Below are positions 6,669 through 14,631 of a stretch of 27,383 bases of DNA, one piece after another (the stretch's first letter is position 1; each line of letters opens with the position of its first letter). Both the position numbers and the translations under genes were made by a program. The DNA comes from a virus, in IMG/VR virus record IMGVR_UViG_3300036985_000421, positions 1-27,383 of that record, one strand, 5' to 3'. The notes beneath the pieces are model-generated. The model ran no database searches, was not told where the DNA came from, and worked only from the letters and a program-made list of their open reading frames with translations.

Positions 6669-6941
6669 ATGCCAATTAAGAAGGGACAAGAAACATTTAG
6701 TGGTTACAATAAACCTAAACGTACTCCTAGTCACCCTACTAAATCTCATGCTGTTTTAGCAAAAGTAGGTGATAAAGAGAAGTTAATTCGCTTTGGTCAA
6801 CAGGGTGTTAGTGGTGCTGGATCTAACCCTAAAACTGCCTCTGAAAAAGCTAGACAGAAATCTTTTAAAGCTCGTCATGCTGATAACATTGCTAAAGGTA
6901 AGATGAGTGCTGCTTACTGGGCAGATAAGGTTAAGTGGTAA
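6669..6941 (+). CDS. Conserved small basic phage protein of unknown function
   Basis: A 90-residue very basic protein. It has the well-kept blocks GYNKPKRTPSHPTKSHAVLAK, then KLIRFGQQGVSGAG, and KSFKARHADNIAKGKMSAAYWADKVKW at the end. I know these blocks from many marine and freshwater phage genomes, where they sit near packaging genes with no assigned role. The charge suggests binding to nucleic acid. It lies 2 nt after the holin gene and 3 nt before the large terminase, so it is co-transcribed with both. Confidence 0.7.
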   Translation: MPIKKGQETFSGYNKPKRTPSHPTKSHAVLAKVGDKEKLIRFGQQGVSGAGSNPKTASEKARQKSFKARHADNIAKGKMSAAYWADKVKW

Positions 6942-6944
6942 TTA

Positions 6945-8480
6945 ATGTTGCAAGATAAATTTCAGGCAATTAGAGAATCTGCAGAAGCTGATCTATCTAC
7001 TTTTATTAAGTTAGTAGCTCCACATCTTCTACTAGGATCAGTACACTACGAACTAATAGAGTGGTGGAATAGACAGGATGCCAAGAGTAACCAGTTAGTT
7101 CTACTCCCTCGTGGTCACATGAAGAGTAAGTTAGCTGCTTATAGAACAGCTTGGTGGATTACTAAGAACCCTGAGACTACTATACTTTATGTATCAGCTA
7201 CTGCTGACTTAGCTGAGAAGCAGTTGTATGCTATTAAGCAAATCATTGACAGTCCTATCTACTTAAGATACTGGCCTGAGATGATTAACCCTGAAGAAGG
7301 TAAGAGAGAGAAGTGGGCTGTAGCAGAGATATCAGTAGATCACCCTAAGCGTAAGCTAGAAGGTATTCGAGATGCTACATGTAAAGCTGTAGGTCTAACC
7401 TCTAATACTACTGGTTTCCATGCTGACGTTGTAGTACTAGACGATATTGTGGTTCCAGGTAATGCTTACACTGAGGATGGTAGAGATAAAGTATCTTCAG
7501 CCTACTCACAACTAGCTTCTATTGAGAATCCAGGAGCTATGGAATGGGTTGTTGGTACTAGATATCACCCTAAAGATATTTATAATACAATGGTTCAAAT
7601 GAAAGAGTCTCTCTTTGATCAAGATGGAGATTTAGAATCAGAAGAAGAAGTGTATGAGCTCTTTCAAAAGGTTGTAGAAACTAATGGTGAGTTCTTGTGG
7701 CCCAAGCAATCTAGACCTGATGGTAAGACCTTTGGGTTTGATAATAAAGAGTTAGCTAGGATTAAAGCTAAGTATATTGATACTACTCAGTTCTATGCTC
7801 AGTACTATAATAACCCTAATAGTCTTGAGAACTCTAGAATAAACCAAGAAAAGTTCCAATACTTTGAGAGATCACTTCTCAATAACAGAGAGGGTGATTG
7901 GTACATAAAAGATAGAAAACTTAATGTATATGCAGCAATTGACTTTGCGTTCTCATTAAGGAAACAAGCCGACTATACTGCTTTGGTTACTGTTGGTGTA
8001 GATTCTCAAGGTAATTTCTATATCCTAGAGATAGATAGATTTAAAACAGATCGTATTGTAGAGTACTATAACCACATTGTAGCTGCTCAAGAGAAGTGGG
8101 GTTTTAGAAAGCTAAGAGCAGAGATTACAGTAGCTCAACAAACTATTGTAAAAGAACTAAAAGAGAGTTACCTTAAGCCTAATGGTATCCCTTTATCAAT
8201 TGATGAACATAGACCTACTAGACATCAAGGTGATAAGAATGAGCGTATTAATGCTATACTTGAACCTAAGTATGATAACTTACAAGTATGGCACTACAGA
8301 GGTGGTAACTGTCAATCTCTAGAAGAAGAACTAGTAATGAATCATCCACCACATGATGATATTAAAGATGCTTTAGCTAATGCTATGGCTATTGCTGTAA
8401 TACCCAAAGTGCACATGGGAGCTTTTACTATAGGTAAGAATGTAGTAACTCATAGTCGTTTTGGTGGTGTAAGCTATTAA
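6945..8480 (+). CDS. terL: Terminase large subunit
   Basis: The 511-residue packaging motor: an N-terminal ATPase drives DNA into the procapsid and a C-terminal nuclease cuts it. The ATPase has a T7-type Walker A, LLPRGHMKSKLA (about residues 53-64), and Walker B DVVVLDD (161-167). The RNase H-like nuclease shows VYAAIDFAFS (Asp333), Asp343 in KQADYTALV, and the terminal acidic pair in HPPHDDIKDALANA (Asp471/472). These are all the hallmark residues, so the enzyme looks intact. It is slightly shorter than T7 gp19. The portal gene follows after 15 nt with AAGGA before its ATG. The small subunit is separated from it by the fibre and lysis genes. Confidence 0.95.
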   Translation: MLQDKFQAIRESAEADLSTFIKLVAPHLLLGSVHYELIEWWNRQDAKSNQLVLLPRGHMKSKLAAYRTAWWITKNPETTILYVSATADLAEKQLYAIKQIIDSPIYLRYWPEMINPEEGKREKWAVAEISVDHPKRKLEGIRDATCKAVGLTSNTTGFHADVVVLDDIVVPGNAYTEDGRDKVSSAYSQLASIENPGAMEWVVGTRYHPKDIYNTMVQMKESLFDQDGDLESEEEVYELFQKVVETNGEFLWPKQSRPDGKTFGFDNKELARIKAKYIDTTQFYAQYYNNPNSLENSRINQEKFQYFERSLLNNREGDWYIKDRKLNVYAAIDFAFSLRKQADYTALVTVGVDSQGNFYILEIDRFKTDRIVEYYNHIVAAQEKWGFRKLRAEITVAQQTIVKELKESYLKPNGIPLSIDEHRPTRHQGDKNERINAILEPKYDNLQVWHYRGGNCQSLEEELVMNHPPHDDIKDALANAMAIAVIPKVHMGAFTIGKNVVTHSRFGGVSY

Positions 8481-8495
8481 TTAAGGAATATACAT

Positions 8496-10262
8496 ATGGC
8501 AGGTAAAGTCGCACAAATTAGAGAGTTACTTAATAGAGATACAATGGCAAGAACATTGTCAGGTCTCTATAATAACTGGTGGACACAACGTCGTGAGAAA
8601 GAGGCAGAGTGGAGAGAGTTGCGTAACTACTTATTTGCAACAGATACTACCACTACTACTAACAGTAAACTTCCTTGGAAGAATAAAACAACTCTTCCTA
8701 AACTTACTCAGATTAGAGATAACTTACATGCTAACTACATGGATGCTTTGTTTCCTAATGATAATTGGTTAAAGTGGGAAGGTTATAACTTAGAGTCAGT
8801 TACGGCTAAGAAACGTATTGCCATTGAAGCTTACATTAAAACCAAACTAAGAGAGTCTGAGTTTAGAGAAACTGTATCTAAACTACTATATGACTTTATT
8901 GACTATGGTAATGTATTTGCTGATGTTACTTTTGTGGATAAGAAACACATAGACCAAGTGACTGGTGAAGAAGTAACTACATACAGAGGTCCTAAGTTAG
9001 AGAGAGTATCTCCTTTTGATATTGTATTTAACCCTACATCTAGCTCATTTAAGGACTCTCCTAAATTCACACGCTACCTTAAAACAGTAGGTGAATTAAA
9101 GAAAGATCTCTTAACTCGTCCAGATCTTAACTATGATGAGGCTGCGTTTAACAAAGCTATTAATGCTCGTAAGAATATCTCTTCTTTTAAAATGGAAGAT
9201 GTTAATAAAGCAGAAGCTTATTTGTTTGAAGGCTTTGGCTCACTCCAAGAGTACTACCAATCAGGTTTAGTAGAGATACTAGAGTTTGAAGGTGATATCT
9301 ATGATGAAGTAAATGATACTCTACATGAGCGTCGTATTATTACAATCATAGACAGATCTTATGTTATTAGAAACATTGAGAACCCATCTTGGTTAGGTAG
9401 AGATACTAAACACCATGTAGGTTGGAGAGATCGTCCAGATAACCTATACTCAATGGGTCCTTTAGATAACTTAGTTGGTTTACAGTATCGTTTAGATCAC
9501 TTAGAGAACTTAAAAGCTGATGCACTAGATCTAACAATCCATCCCCCACTAAAAATAAAAGGTGATGTAGAACCATTTGAATGGGGTCCTGAGGCTACTA
9601 TCCACATTCCAGAAGATGGTGATGTAGAAGCTATGGCTCCTAATAGTGCTGCTTTCCAAGTAAACAATGAGATAGCTGCTTTACTAAATATTATGGAAGA
9701 GATGGCTGGTGCTCCTAAAGAAGCTATGGGTATCAGATCTCCAGGTGAAAAGACTGCTTTTGAAGTACAACAACTTCAGAATGCTGCTGGTAGAATCTTT
9801 CAACACAAGGTAAATAAATTTGAAGTAGAGTTACTAGAACCAGTAATCAACTCTATGTTAGAATTAGCTAGACGTAACATTGACTTAGTAGAGATAGCAA
9901 AAGTGATTGATACAGACCTAGGTGTTGCAGACTTCTTATCTATTACTAAAGATGATATTACTGCTAAAGGTAAACTACGTCCTATTGGTGCAAGACACTT
10001 TGCAGCAAGAGCACAACTAGTACAAAATCTACTAGGTGTATTTAATAGTCCTATTGGTCAACAGATTGCTCCACATGTTTCTGCTAAACGCTTGGCACAA
10101 ATGGTTGAAGAGTATATGGGTTTTGAACAGTATGACTTTATACAAGAGAACGTTGCTGTATTTGAACAAGCTGAAACTCAAAAGTTAGTTAATCAAGTAC
10201 AACAAACTCTCCAAGTAGAGCAAGCTACTCCTGTAGAAGAAGACATGTTGACACCACAATAA
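8496..10262 (+). CDS. Portal protein (head-tail connector)
   Basis: A 588-residue protein forming the ring at the capsid vertex through which DNA passes. It has the general course of T7-like portals: an N-terminal helical part with WWTQRREKEAEWRELRNYLFA, a DNLHANYMDALFPNDNWLKWEG block, the stem-proximal region with MGPLDNLVGLQYRLDHLEN (about 320-340), and a C-terminal helical crown with EEMAGAPKEAMGIRSPGEKTAFEVQQLQNAA. It is a little longer than T7 gp8 (536 residues). Position between terL and the scaffold gene agrees. AAGGA lies before the ATG. Confidence 0.9.
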   Translation: MAGKVAQIRELLNRDTMARTLSGLYNNWWTQRREKEAEWRELRNYLFATDTTTTTNSKLPWKNKTTLPKLTQIRDNLHANYMDALFPNDNWLKWEGYNLESVTAKKRIAIEAYIKTKLRESEFRETVSKLLYDFIDYGNVFADVTFVDKKHIDQVTGEEVTTYRGPKLERVSPFDIVFNPTSSSFKDSPKFTRYLKTVGELKKDLLTRPDLNYDEAAFNKAINARKNISSFKMEDVNKAEAYLFEGFGSLQEYYQSGLVEILEFEGDIYDEVNDTLHERRIITIIDRSYVIRNIENPSWLGRDTKHHVGWRDRPDNLYSMGPLDNLVGLQYRLDHLENLKADALDLTIHPPLKIKGDVEPFEWGPEATIHIPEDGDVEAMAPNSAAFQVNNEIAALLNIMEEMAGAPKEAMGIRSPGEKTAFEVQQLQNAAGRIFQHKVNKFEVELLEPVINSMLELARRNIDLVEIAKVIDTDLGVADFLSITKDDITAKGKLRPIGARHFAARAQLVQNLLGVFNSPIGQQIAPHVSAKRLAQMVEEYMGFEQYDFIQENVAVFEQAETQKLVNQVQQTLQVEQATPVEEDMLTPQ

Positions 10263-10267
10263 AAGAC

Positions 10268-10296
10268 TTGACTTTTCTATATTAGTATGTTATAAT
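10268..10296 (+). promoter_or_regulatory. Sigma70-like promoter P3 between portal and scaffold genes
   Basis: TTGACT at 10268-10273 and TATAAT at 10291-10296 with a 17-bp spacer begin 5 nt after the portal stop. The ATG of the next gene is at 10303, 6 nt after the -10 box, so the transcript should start at the start codon. The -35 region TTGACTTTTCTA is identical to P2. It gives scaffold, capsid and tail genes a second entry point and probably higher expression. Confidence 0.8.
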
Positions 10297-10302
10297 AGAG
10301 TT

Positions 10303-10527
10303 ATGGATTTAAAATCAGAGAAAGCAAAAGATTTAACTAAAAGAGAAGTGTTTATCTTACTTAGAGAATATCTGGATGAACAGATAGAATTATCTAGACG
10401 TAAGACTCTATCAGAAGATAGCTTCTCTTTGCCAAGTTGGTCTGAGTTTCAAGCTTATCAATTAGGAATCCAAAGAGCTTATTTTAAGCTCAAAGATGCA
10501 ATACCTGACCAAGGAGAAAGCAAGTGA
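10303..10527 (+). CDS. Small protein before the scaffold, predicted leaderless
   Basis: A 74-residue, mainly helical, charged protein (MDLKSEKAKDLTKREVFILLREYLDEQIELSRR...). I recognise no family. Small genes between portal and scaffold exist in many podoviruses, sometimes with roles in capsid assembly. It has no Shine-Dalgarno and sits 6 nt from the P3 -10 box, so it is probably read from a leaderless mRNA. Its TGA overlaps the GTG start of the scaffold gene (GTGA), so its translation may set the scaffold level. Confidence 0.65.
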   Translation: MDLKSEKAKDLTKREVFILLREYLDEQIELSRRKTLSEDSFSLPSWSEFQAYQLGIQRAYFKLKDAIPDQGESK

Positions 10528-11231
10528 GTAATGAAAATATTTTTGATAATCAGACCCCTGGTGATCAAGAACCTGTAGTAAACCAAGCACCTCAATTCCA
10601 GATTCCGACAGAAGCTGCAGAATTAGTAGGAGCTGGTAAGAAGTATCAATCAGTAGAAGATGCACTTAAATCTGTACCTCATGCACAAAAGCACATTCAG
10701 ACTCTAGAGACTGAACTAGCTAATGTAAAAGAAGAATTAAGTAAGAGAGCTACTGCTGAAGAACTACTTCAAGAAGTAAGATCTGGTTTAACAAGAGAGC
10801 CACAAACTCAGACTGTAGACTTTGATCCAAATAAGATATCTCAAATTGTTGAACAAACAATCGAGAATAAAGAGAAACTTAGAGTAGCTAAAACTAATGC
10901 TAGTTCTGTTGTATCTAAATTCACCGAGAAGTATGGTGAGAAGGCAGAAGAAGCTTACTTAACTATTGCTAAGGAATCAGGTTTAACTGTTCAGCAATTA
11001 AACTCTTTAGCTGCAAGCTCCCCAGGAGCAGTACTAAAATTAGCAGGACTAGGTACCACACAGACTGCCCCTGTATCTACCCCTCAGGGCACTGTTAATA
11101 CTCAGAGTGTAGGTAATACACAATCTAATGCTAATCTAACATCTAGAGTTCCGAAAGGAGCTACTACTAGAGATATGGTATCTGCATGGAAAGTAGCTGG
11201 CGAAAAGATTAAACAAACAGCAAATACTTAA
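10524..11231 (+). CDS. Scaffolding / capsid assembly protein
   Basis: A 235-residue protein with the look of a scaffold: an acidic, Gln- and Pro-rich start, a long coiled-coil helix at about residues 55-80 (HIQTLETELANVKEELSKR), another charged helical part to about 150, a low-complexity Thr/Gln linker, and a basic C-terminus (AWKVAGEKIKQ), the part that in scaffolds binds the coat protein. It starts at GTG (10524), chosen because AAGGAG (10511-10516) stands 7 nt upstream and the stop of the previous gene overlaps it. It lies directly before the capsid gene, as in T7 (gp9, 307 residues). Confidence 0.85.
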   Translation: MSNENIFDNQTPGDQEPVVNQAPQFQIPTEAAELVGAGKKYQSVEDALKSVPHAQKHIQTLETELANVKEELSKRATAEELLQEVRSGLTREPQTQTVDFDPNKISQIVEQTIENKEKLRVAKTNASSVVSKFTEKYGEKAEEAYLTIAKESGLTVQQLNSLAASSPGAVLKLAGLGTTQTAPVSTPQGTVNTQSVGNTQSNANLTSRVPKGATTRDMVSAWKVAGEKIKQTANT

Positions 11232-11261
11232 TAAATTTAATTAATAATAAAGGAAATAAAA

Positions 11262-12245
11262 ATGTCACAATCAACATCTAATACAACTGCCTTTGTCGAG
11301 GCACAGCAATATTCACAATTTATTTTAGACAACTTGCATGACTACTTGCTACCTGAAGGTATGTGGAGAGATGTATCTGACTTCGGTTCTGGTACTAATC
11401 TAAACATTAAAACAGTTGGTACTGTAACTCTTCAAGATGCAGCTGAAGATACACCATTAGTATTCAATCCAATTGATACTGGTACTATCTCTTTGGCTAT
11501 TACTGACTATGTTGGTGATGCTTGGAAAGTATCTGATGATCTACGTGAAGATGGTTCACAAGTAGACTCATTAATGGCTATGCGTGCTATGGAATCTACT
11601 CGTGCTCTAGGTGAGAACCATGAGTCTCGTTTCTTATCTGTAGCTGGTACTGCTCAAACTGCAGCTAACGTTAACTTAGTAAATGGTCGTCCACATCGTT
11701 GGGTTGCTGGTGGTGCTGCTGGTACTAGCCGTGTTATGACTTTGTCAGACTTCATTGCTATGAAATTAGCTTTTGATAAAGCTGGTGTACCTGCTGGTGG
11801 TCGTATTGCTATCGTTGACCCAATCGTTGAAGCTACTTTAAATAGCTTGACTAACTTGGTTAACGTATCAAACAACCCAATGTTTGAAGGTATCGTAACA
11901 GAAGGTTTCTCTCGTGATCACAAGTTCGTTAAAAACATCATGGGCTTTGATATCTGGACTTCTAACTACTTGCCAGTTAAAACTGCAACTGAAGCATTGA
12001 ACGCTTCTTCTTATGGTCTAGCTAATGACACTGCTGAAATCGGTGACGTAGCTAACGTGTTTATGAGTGTTGCTGATGATAGCACTAAACCTATCATGCA
12101 CGCTTGGAGACGCAATCCATTAACAGAAGGTTGGAGAGATAGCGAAGAACGTGCTGATAAGTTCCAAGTAACTTCACGCTTTGGCTTCGGTGCTCAACGT
12201 TTAGATACTCTAGGTGTTATCTTAACTAGTGGTTCTTCTTACTAA
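11262..12245 (+). CDS. Major capsid protein (HK97 fold)
   Basis: A 327-residue protein, close to T7 gp10A in length. It opens with an arm (VEAQQYSQFILDNLHDYLLPEGMWRDVSDF), then a region like the E-loop and long spine helix (LREDGSQVDSLMAMRAMESTRALGENHE), an A-domain stretch RIAIVDPIVEATLNSL, and a C-terminal QVTSRFGFGAQRLDTLGVI part typical of podovirus coat proteins. Position after portal and scaffold agrees. AAAGGA lies before the ATG. Codon choice differs visibly from its neighbours: CGT is preferred for Arg and AAC is common for Asn, where the terminase uses mostly AGA and AAT, which suits very high expression. A hairpin follows the stop. Confidence 0.92.
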   Translation: MSQSTSNTTAFVEAQQYSQFILDNLHDYLLPEGMWRDVSDFGSGTNLNIKTVGTVTLQDAAEDTPLVFNPIDTGTISLAITDYVGDAWKVSDDLREDGSQVDSLMAMRAMESTRALGENHESRFLSVAGTAQTAANVNLVNGRPHRWVAGGAAGTSRVMTLSDFIAMKLAFDKAGVPAGGRIAIVDPIVEATLNSLTNLVNVSNNPMFEGIVTEGFSRDHKFVKNIMGFDIWTSNYLPVKTATEALNASSYGLANDTAEIGDVANVFMSVADDSTKPIMHAWRRNPLTEGWRDSEERADKFQVTSRFGFGAQRLDTLGVILTSGSSY

Positions 12246-12256
12246 GTATTAGTGTT

Positions 12257-12280
12257 AGGGGGTTATTTAGGTAACCCTCT
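12257..12280 (+). terminator. Hairpin after the major capsid gene
   Basis: A 9-bp stem with one G-T pair and a 6-nt loop starts 12 nt after the capsid stop. The following bases are TCTCTAAAAA with no proper T-run, so it is more likely a partial terminator or an mRNA-stabilising end than a full stop. Confidence 0.6.
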
Positions 12281-12319
12281 TCTCTAAAAACTTAAATCTA
12301 ATTATTAAAAGGATATAAA

Positions 12320-12802
12320 ATGACTTTCGAAATTGATGCAAAACGTGGCGTTGCAAACCACTACGGTGTTCGTACTACTAACCAGAAATTTGGTGGTCAA
12401 GTAGATGACGATCTAATTAAAACAGCAGCTTGGACATTCTCATACAGTGATCTACCTGCAGGTGGCACTAACAAACTTCAGTATTCTATCCCAGCTTACG
12501 CTAAGATCTTGAATGCTCGTTTAGAAATTATCACTGCTTTCACTTCAACTTCTACTACTACTGATTTAACTGTAGGTTTAGAGCAAGCTGATGGTACTGA
12601 TATCGATCTAGACGGTTTGGTAACTGCTGCTAACGCTACTCAAACTACTATTGCTGATGTTGGTTTGATCACTGGTTCTGGTGCCTTGGTTGGTGCTTCT
12701 ATCGGTGCTGCAGCTGGTGAAGTGGTTGTTACTCCTTCAGTAGCTGACTTATTAACAGGTGAAGCTCGTTTAGTAGTTCAATATTTACCAGTAGCTCCTT
12801 AA
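12320..12802 (+). CDS. Probable capsid decoration / head-stabilising protein
   Basis: A 160-residue, beta-rich protein with small residues and many Thr, Ala and Gly. The ATG has AAAGGA upstream. I do not recognise a named family. It sits between two hairpins directly after the coat gene and shares the coat gene's high-expression codons (CGT, AAC, GGT). Both facts suggest a product made in large amounts, such as a decoration protein, rather than a tail part. Features seen: an N-terminal RGVANHYGVRTTNQKFGGQVDDDLI stretch split by aromatic residues, a TTDLTVGLEQADGTDIDLDGL strand pair, and an Ala/Gly-rich turn before VVVTPSVADLLTGEARLVVQY. Confidence 0.55.
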   Translation: MTFEIDAKRGVANHYGVRTTNQKFGGQVDDDLIKTAAWTFSYSDLPAGGTNKLQYSIPAYAKILNARLEIITAFTSTSTTTDLTVGLEQADGTDIDLDGLVTAANATQTTIADVGLITGSGALVGASIGAAAGEVVVTPSVADLLTGEARLVVQYLPVAP

Positions 12803-12820
12803 TTAGTAAATATTAAGATT

Positions 12821-12856
12821 AGGGAGGCTTTCTCATAAAGAGGGCTTCCCTTTTTT
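12821..12856 (+). terminator. Rho-independent terminator after the decoration gene
   Basis: GGGAGGC (12822-12828) pairs with GCTTCCC (12844-12850) with one G-T pair, closed further by A12821-T12851 and inner weak pairs, and is followed by TTTTTT. It separates the capsid block from the HNH and tail genes and should reduce transcription downstream, matching the lower need for those products. Confidence 0.8.
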
Positions 12857-12869
12857 CTAAGGAAAAGAT

Positions 12870-13196
12870 ATGACGATAGCTGAGAAAAGACTTAAAAATG
12901 GAATATCTCAAGCTACTAGAAGAAGTAAATTAAAGAAATATATCTCGGATATTGGATGCCTTTCATGTAAGGAACGCCATCCTGGTCTTTTAGAAGTACA
13001 CCATTTAAGCAAAGAAGCTAAACGGTATAAAAGAAGTCAAGACCTAATGTATAATGTTCAGGATATAAAAGCAGGTACTGCAGTTGTTTTATGTGCAAAC
13101 TGCCATAGTTTATTTCATTATCATTTTGGAGGAAAGATTAGTCCTTTCCCAGATCAAACAGTTGAATCTGTTTTAAAAGTAGTAAACTTAGAATGA
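12870..13196 (+). CDS. HNH endonuclease with zinc ribbon, probably mobile
   Basis: A 108-residue protein with a classical zinc-bound HNH layout: Cys30-x-x-Cys33, then LEVHHLS with His44/His45, then VVLCANCHSLFHYHFGG with Cys75-x-x-Cys78, Asn77, His79 and His83. Such enzymes nick or cut DNA, and free-standing copies in phages often behave as homing genes. It sits alone between the terminator and a gene that has lost a normal start, as expected of an insertion. AAGGAAAAG lies before its ATG. Its stop overlaps an ATG (ATGA, 13193-13196) that opens a 10-codon frame ending at the ATA start proposed for the next gene. Confidence 0.85.
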   Translation: MTIAEKRLKNGISQATRRSKLKKYISDIGCLSCKERHPGLLEVHHLSKEAKRYKRSQDLMYNVQDIKAGTAVVLCANCHSLFHYHFGGKISPFPDQTVESVLKVVNLE

Positions 13197-13221
13197 AGTC
13201 TCGAAAGGTAAGGGTAAAATC

Positions 13222-13878
13222 ATAACTATTCAGCATAAATTAATTACAGATCCAGATATCCATGAGCCTAAGGGTACAGCAACTGCACTTGCAAATCAAG
13301 TATATGCAGCAGATGGTTCAGGTAGTGGTAGTTGGCAGGACGTTAAACCTGCAGGGACTGTAGGAGCTGTAGCAAATAAAGTATATGTAACGAATGGTGC
13401 AGGTGCAGGTACATTGCAATATCCTGCTGGTAAACTATATGCTGATATGTATATTGATGGAGGGGCTACCTCTCAAACTCTTTCAGCAGGTTCTGCTTAT
13501 GCTAAACTAGATCCAGGTTCTGAATGGACAGCTGGTGCATATAAAGGTTTAACAATTAATGGTACCGATGGTACGATTACTCTTACAGAAGCTGGTACTT
13601 ATATGATTAGCTTTTGGGCTTCATTTAATACAGCTTCTATTGCCTCTGGTACAGACTATAACTTTAAGTACGCTATTAATGGTACTCCAGGTTCTAGAAT
13701 AATTAAAGTAGAAAAACATACAGCAGGTTCAGACTTATTATCTGTATGTGCTATGGGTTTAGCTACTGTTTCAGCAAATGATGTTTTATCTATTTATGTT
13801 GCAGGTGATGGTACTTCTTCAGGTACAACTATTACTGTAGTAGAAGCAGGTTTGACTGCTGTTAGGTTATCGGAGTAG
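13222..13878 (+). CDS. Head-fibre-like protein with C1q-type tip; start codon apparently ATA
   Basis: The frame is open from 13192 (after TAG 13189-13191) to TAG at 13876, but contains no ATG or GTG near its beginning; the first conventional candidate is TTG at 13414, well inside the conserved sequence. Upstream of that TTG the frame encodes good protein: I-T-I-Q-H-K-L-I-T-D-P-D-I-H-E-P-K-G, then two copies of a short motif (ALANQVYAADGSGSG, AVANKVYVTNGAGAG). Proteins of this kind, as I recall them, begin M-x-I-Q-H...HEPKG, which puts the start at ATA 13222. AAGGTAAGGG lies just upstream as a Shine-Dalgarno. The C-terminal 120 residues look like a C1q/TNF jelly roll. Its place among head genes suggests a head fibre; product length about 218 residues. 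Confidence 0.6.
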   Translation: MTIQHKLITDPDIHEPKGTATALANQVYAADGSGSGSWQDVKPAGTVGAVANKVYVTNGAGAGTLQYPAGKLYADMYIDGGATSQTLSAGSAYAKLDPGSEWTAGAYKGLTINGTDGTITLTEAGTYMISFWASFNTASIASGTDYNFKYAINGTPGSRIIKVEKHTAGSDLLSVCAMGLATVSANDVLSIYVAGDGTSSGTTITVVEAGLTAVRLSE

Positions 13879-13881
13879 TAT

Positions 13882-14631
13882 ATGGCTAAAATGACTCTTC
13901 TTGAGATTGTACAAGACATCTTATCAGACATGGATTCTGATGAGGTAAACTCTATTAATGATAGCGTAGAGTCTCTACAAGTAGCTCAAATGATTAAGTC
14001 TACTTACTACAATATCATTGATGGTAAGGATTACCCTTGGCTTAAAGAGTTGTTTCAGTTAGAGCCTAGTGGTAATGCAGCTAAACCTACATTCATGAGA
14101 TTACCAAGTACAGTGATTGACTTGGAGTGGATTAAATACAATGCAATTAAGCAAGGTGAGACTAAGAGTAAGTTAACTAAAGTAATATATAAAGATCCTG
14201 AGGCTTTCCTTGAGATTACAGATAAAAGAGATAGTACTGCTACTAATATTTTAGTAGAGACTGATTCTAGTGGAGTAAAGATAAATGCATTCACAGATAG
14301 AGCTCCTCAATACTTCACTTCCTTTAATGATGAAGACCTTGTATTTGACTCTTATGACTCTGACATTGATTCTGCATTACAGAACTCTAAGACACAATGT
14401 TACGGTAAAAGATCTGTAACCTTCTCTCTTCTAGATTCTTTTACTCCAGATCTACCAGTACAAATGTTTTCTTATCTTTTGAATGAAGCTAAGTCTAATT
14501 GCTTTGCTGTTCTTAAACAGTTACCTAATATTAAAGCAGAACAAGCTTCTATGTCACAAAAGCGTAGAATGAGTCAAGACGCTTGGAGAATTAAAAGAGG
14601 TATCTCTTACCCTAACTATGGGAGAAAGTAA
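13882..14631 (+). CDS. Tail tubular protein A (gp11-like adaptor)
   Basis: A 249-residue protein forming the ring between portal and tail nozzle. It begins MTLLEIVQDILSDMDSDEVNSI, continues with QVAQMIKSTYYNIIDGKDYPWLKELFQL, and ends SQDAWRIKRGISYPNYGRK. These are landmarks of gp11-type adaptors, especially the mid-protein aromatic FMRLPSTVIDLEWIKYN and the terminal Y-P-N-Y-G-R. It is longer than T7 gp11 (196). Two small genes and then tail tube B follow, the usual pairing. A 3-nt gap separates it from the head-fibre-like gene. Confidence 0.85.
   Translation: MAKMTLLEIVQDILSDMDSDEVNSINDSVESLQVAQMIKSTYYNIIDGKDYPWLKELFQLEPSGNAAKPTFMRLPSTVIDLEWIKYNAIKQGETKSKLTKVIYKDPEAFLEITDKRDSTATNILVETDSSGVKINAFTDRAPQYFTSFNDEDLVFDSYDSDIDSALQNSKTQCYGKRSVTFSLLDSFTPDLPVQMFSYLLNEAKSNCFAVLKQLPNIKAEQASMSQKRRMSQDAWRIKRGISYPNYGRK

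Noticed and set aside
12870-13221. Group I intron or intein around the HNH gene
   Set aside because: The preceding gene ends normally, there is no upstream exon in a matching frame, and no intron core could be seen; a free-standing HNH insertion is simpler.
13194-13225. Programmed frameshift joining the HNH gene to the head-fibre frame
   Set aside because: A +1 shift at GAA TGA would join the frames, but there is no slippery run or stimulator, and the N-terminus of the fibre frame fits a separate start better.
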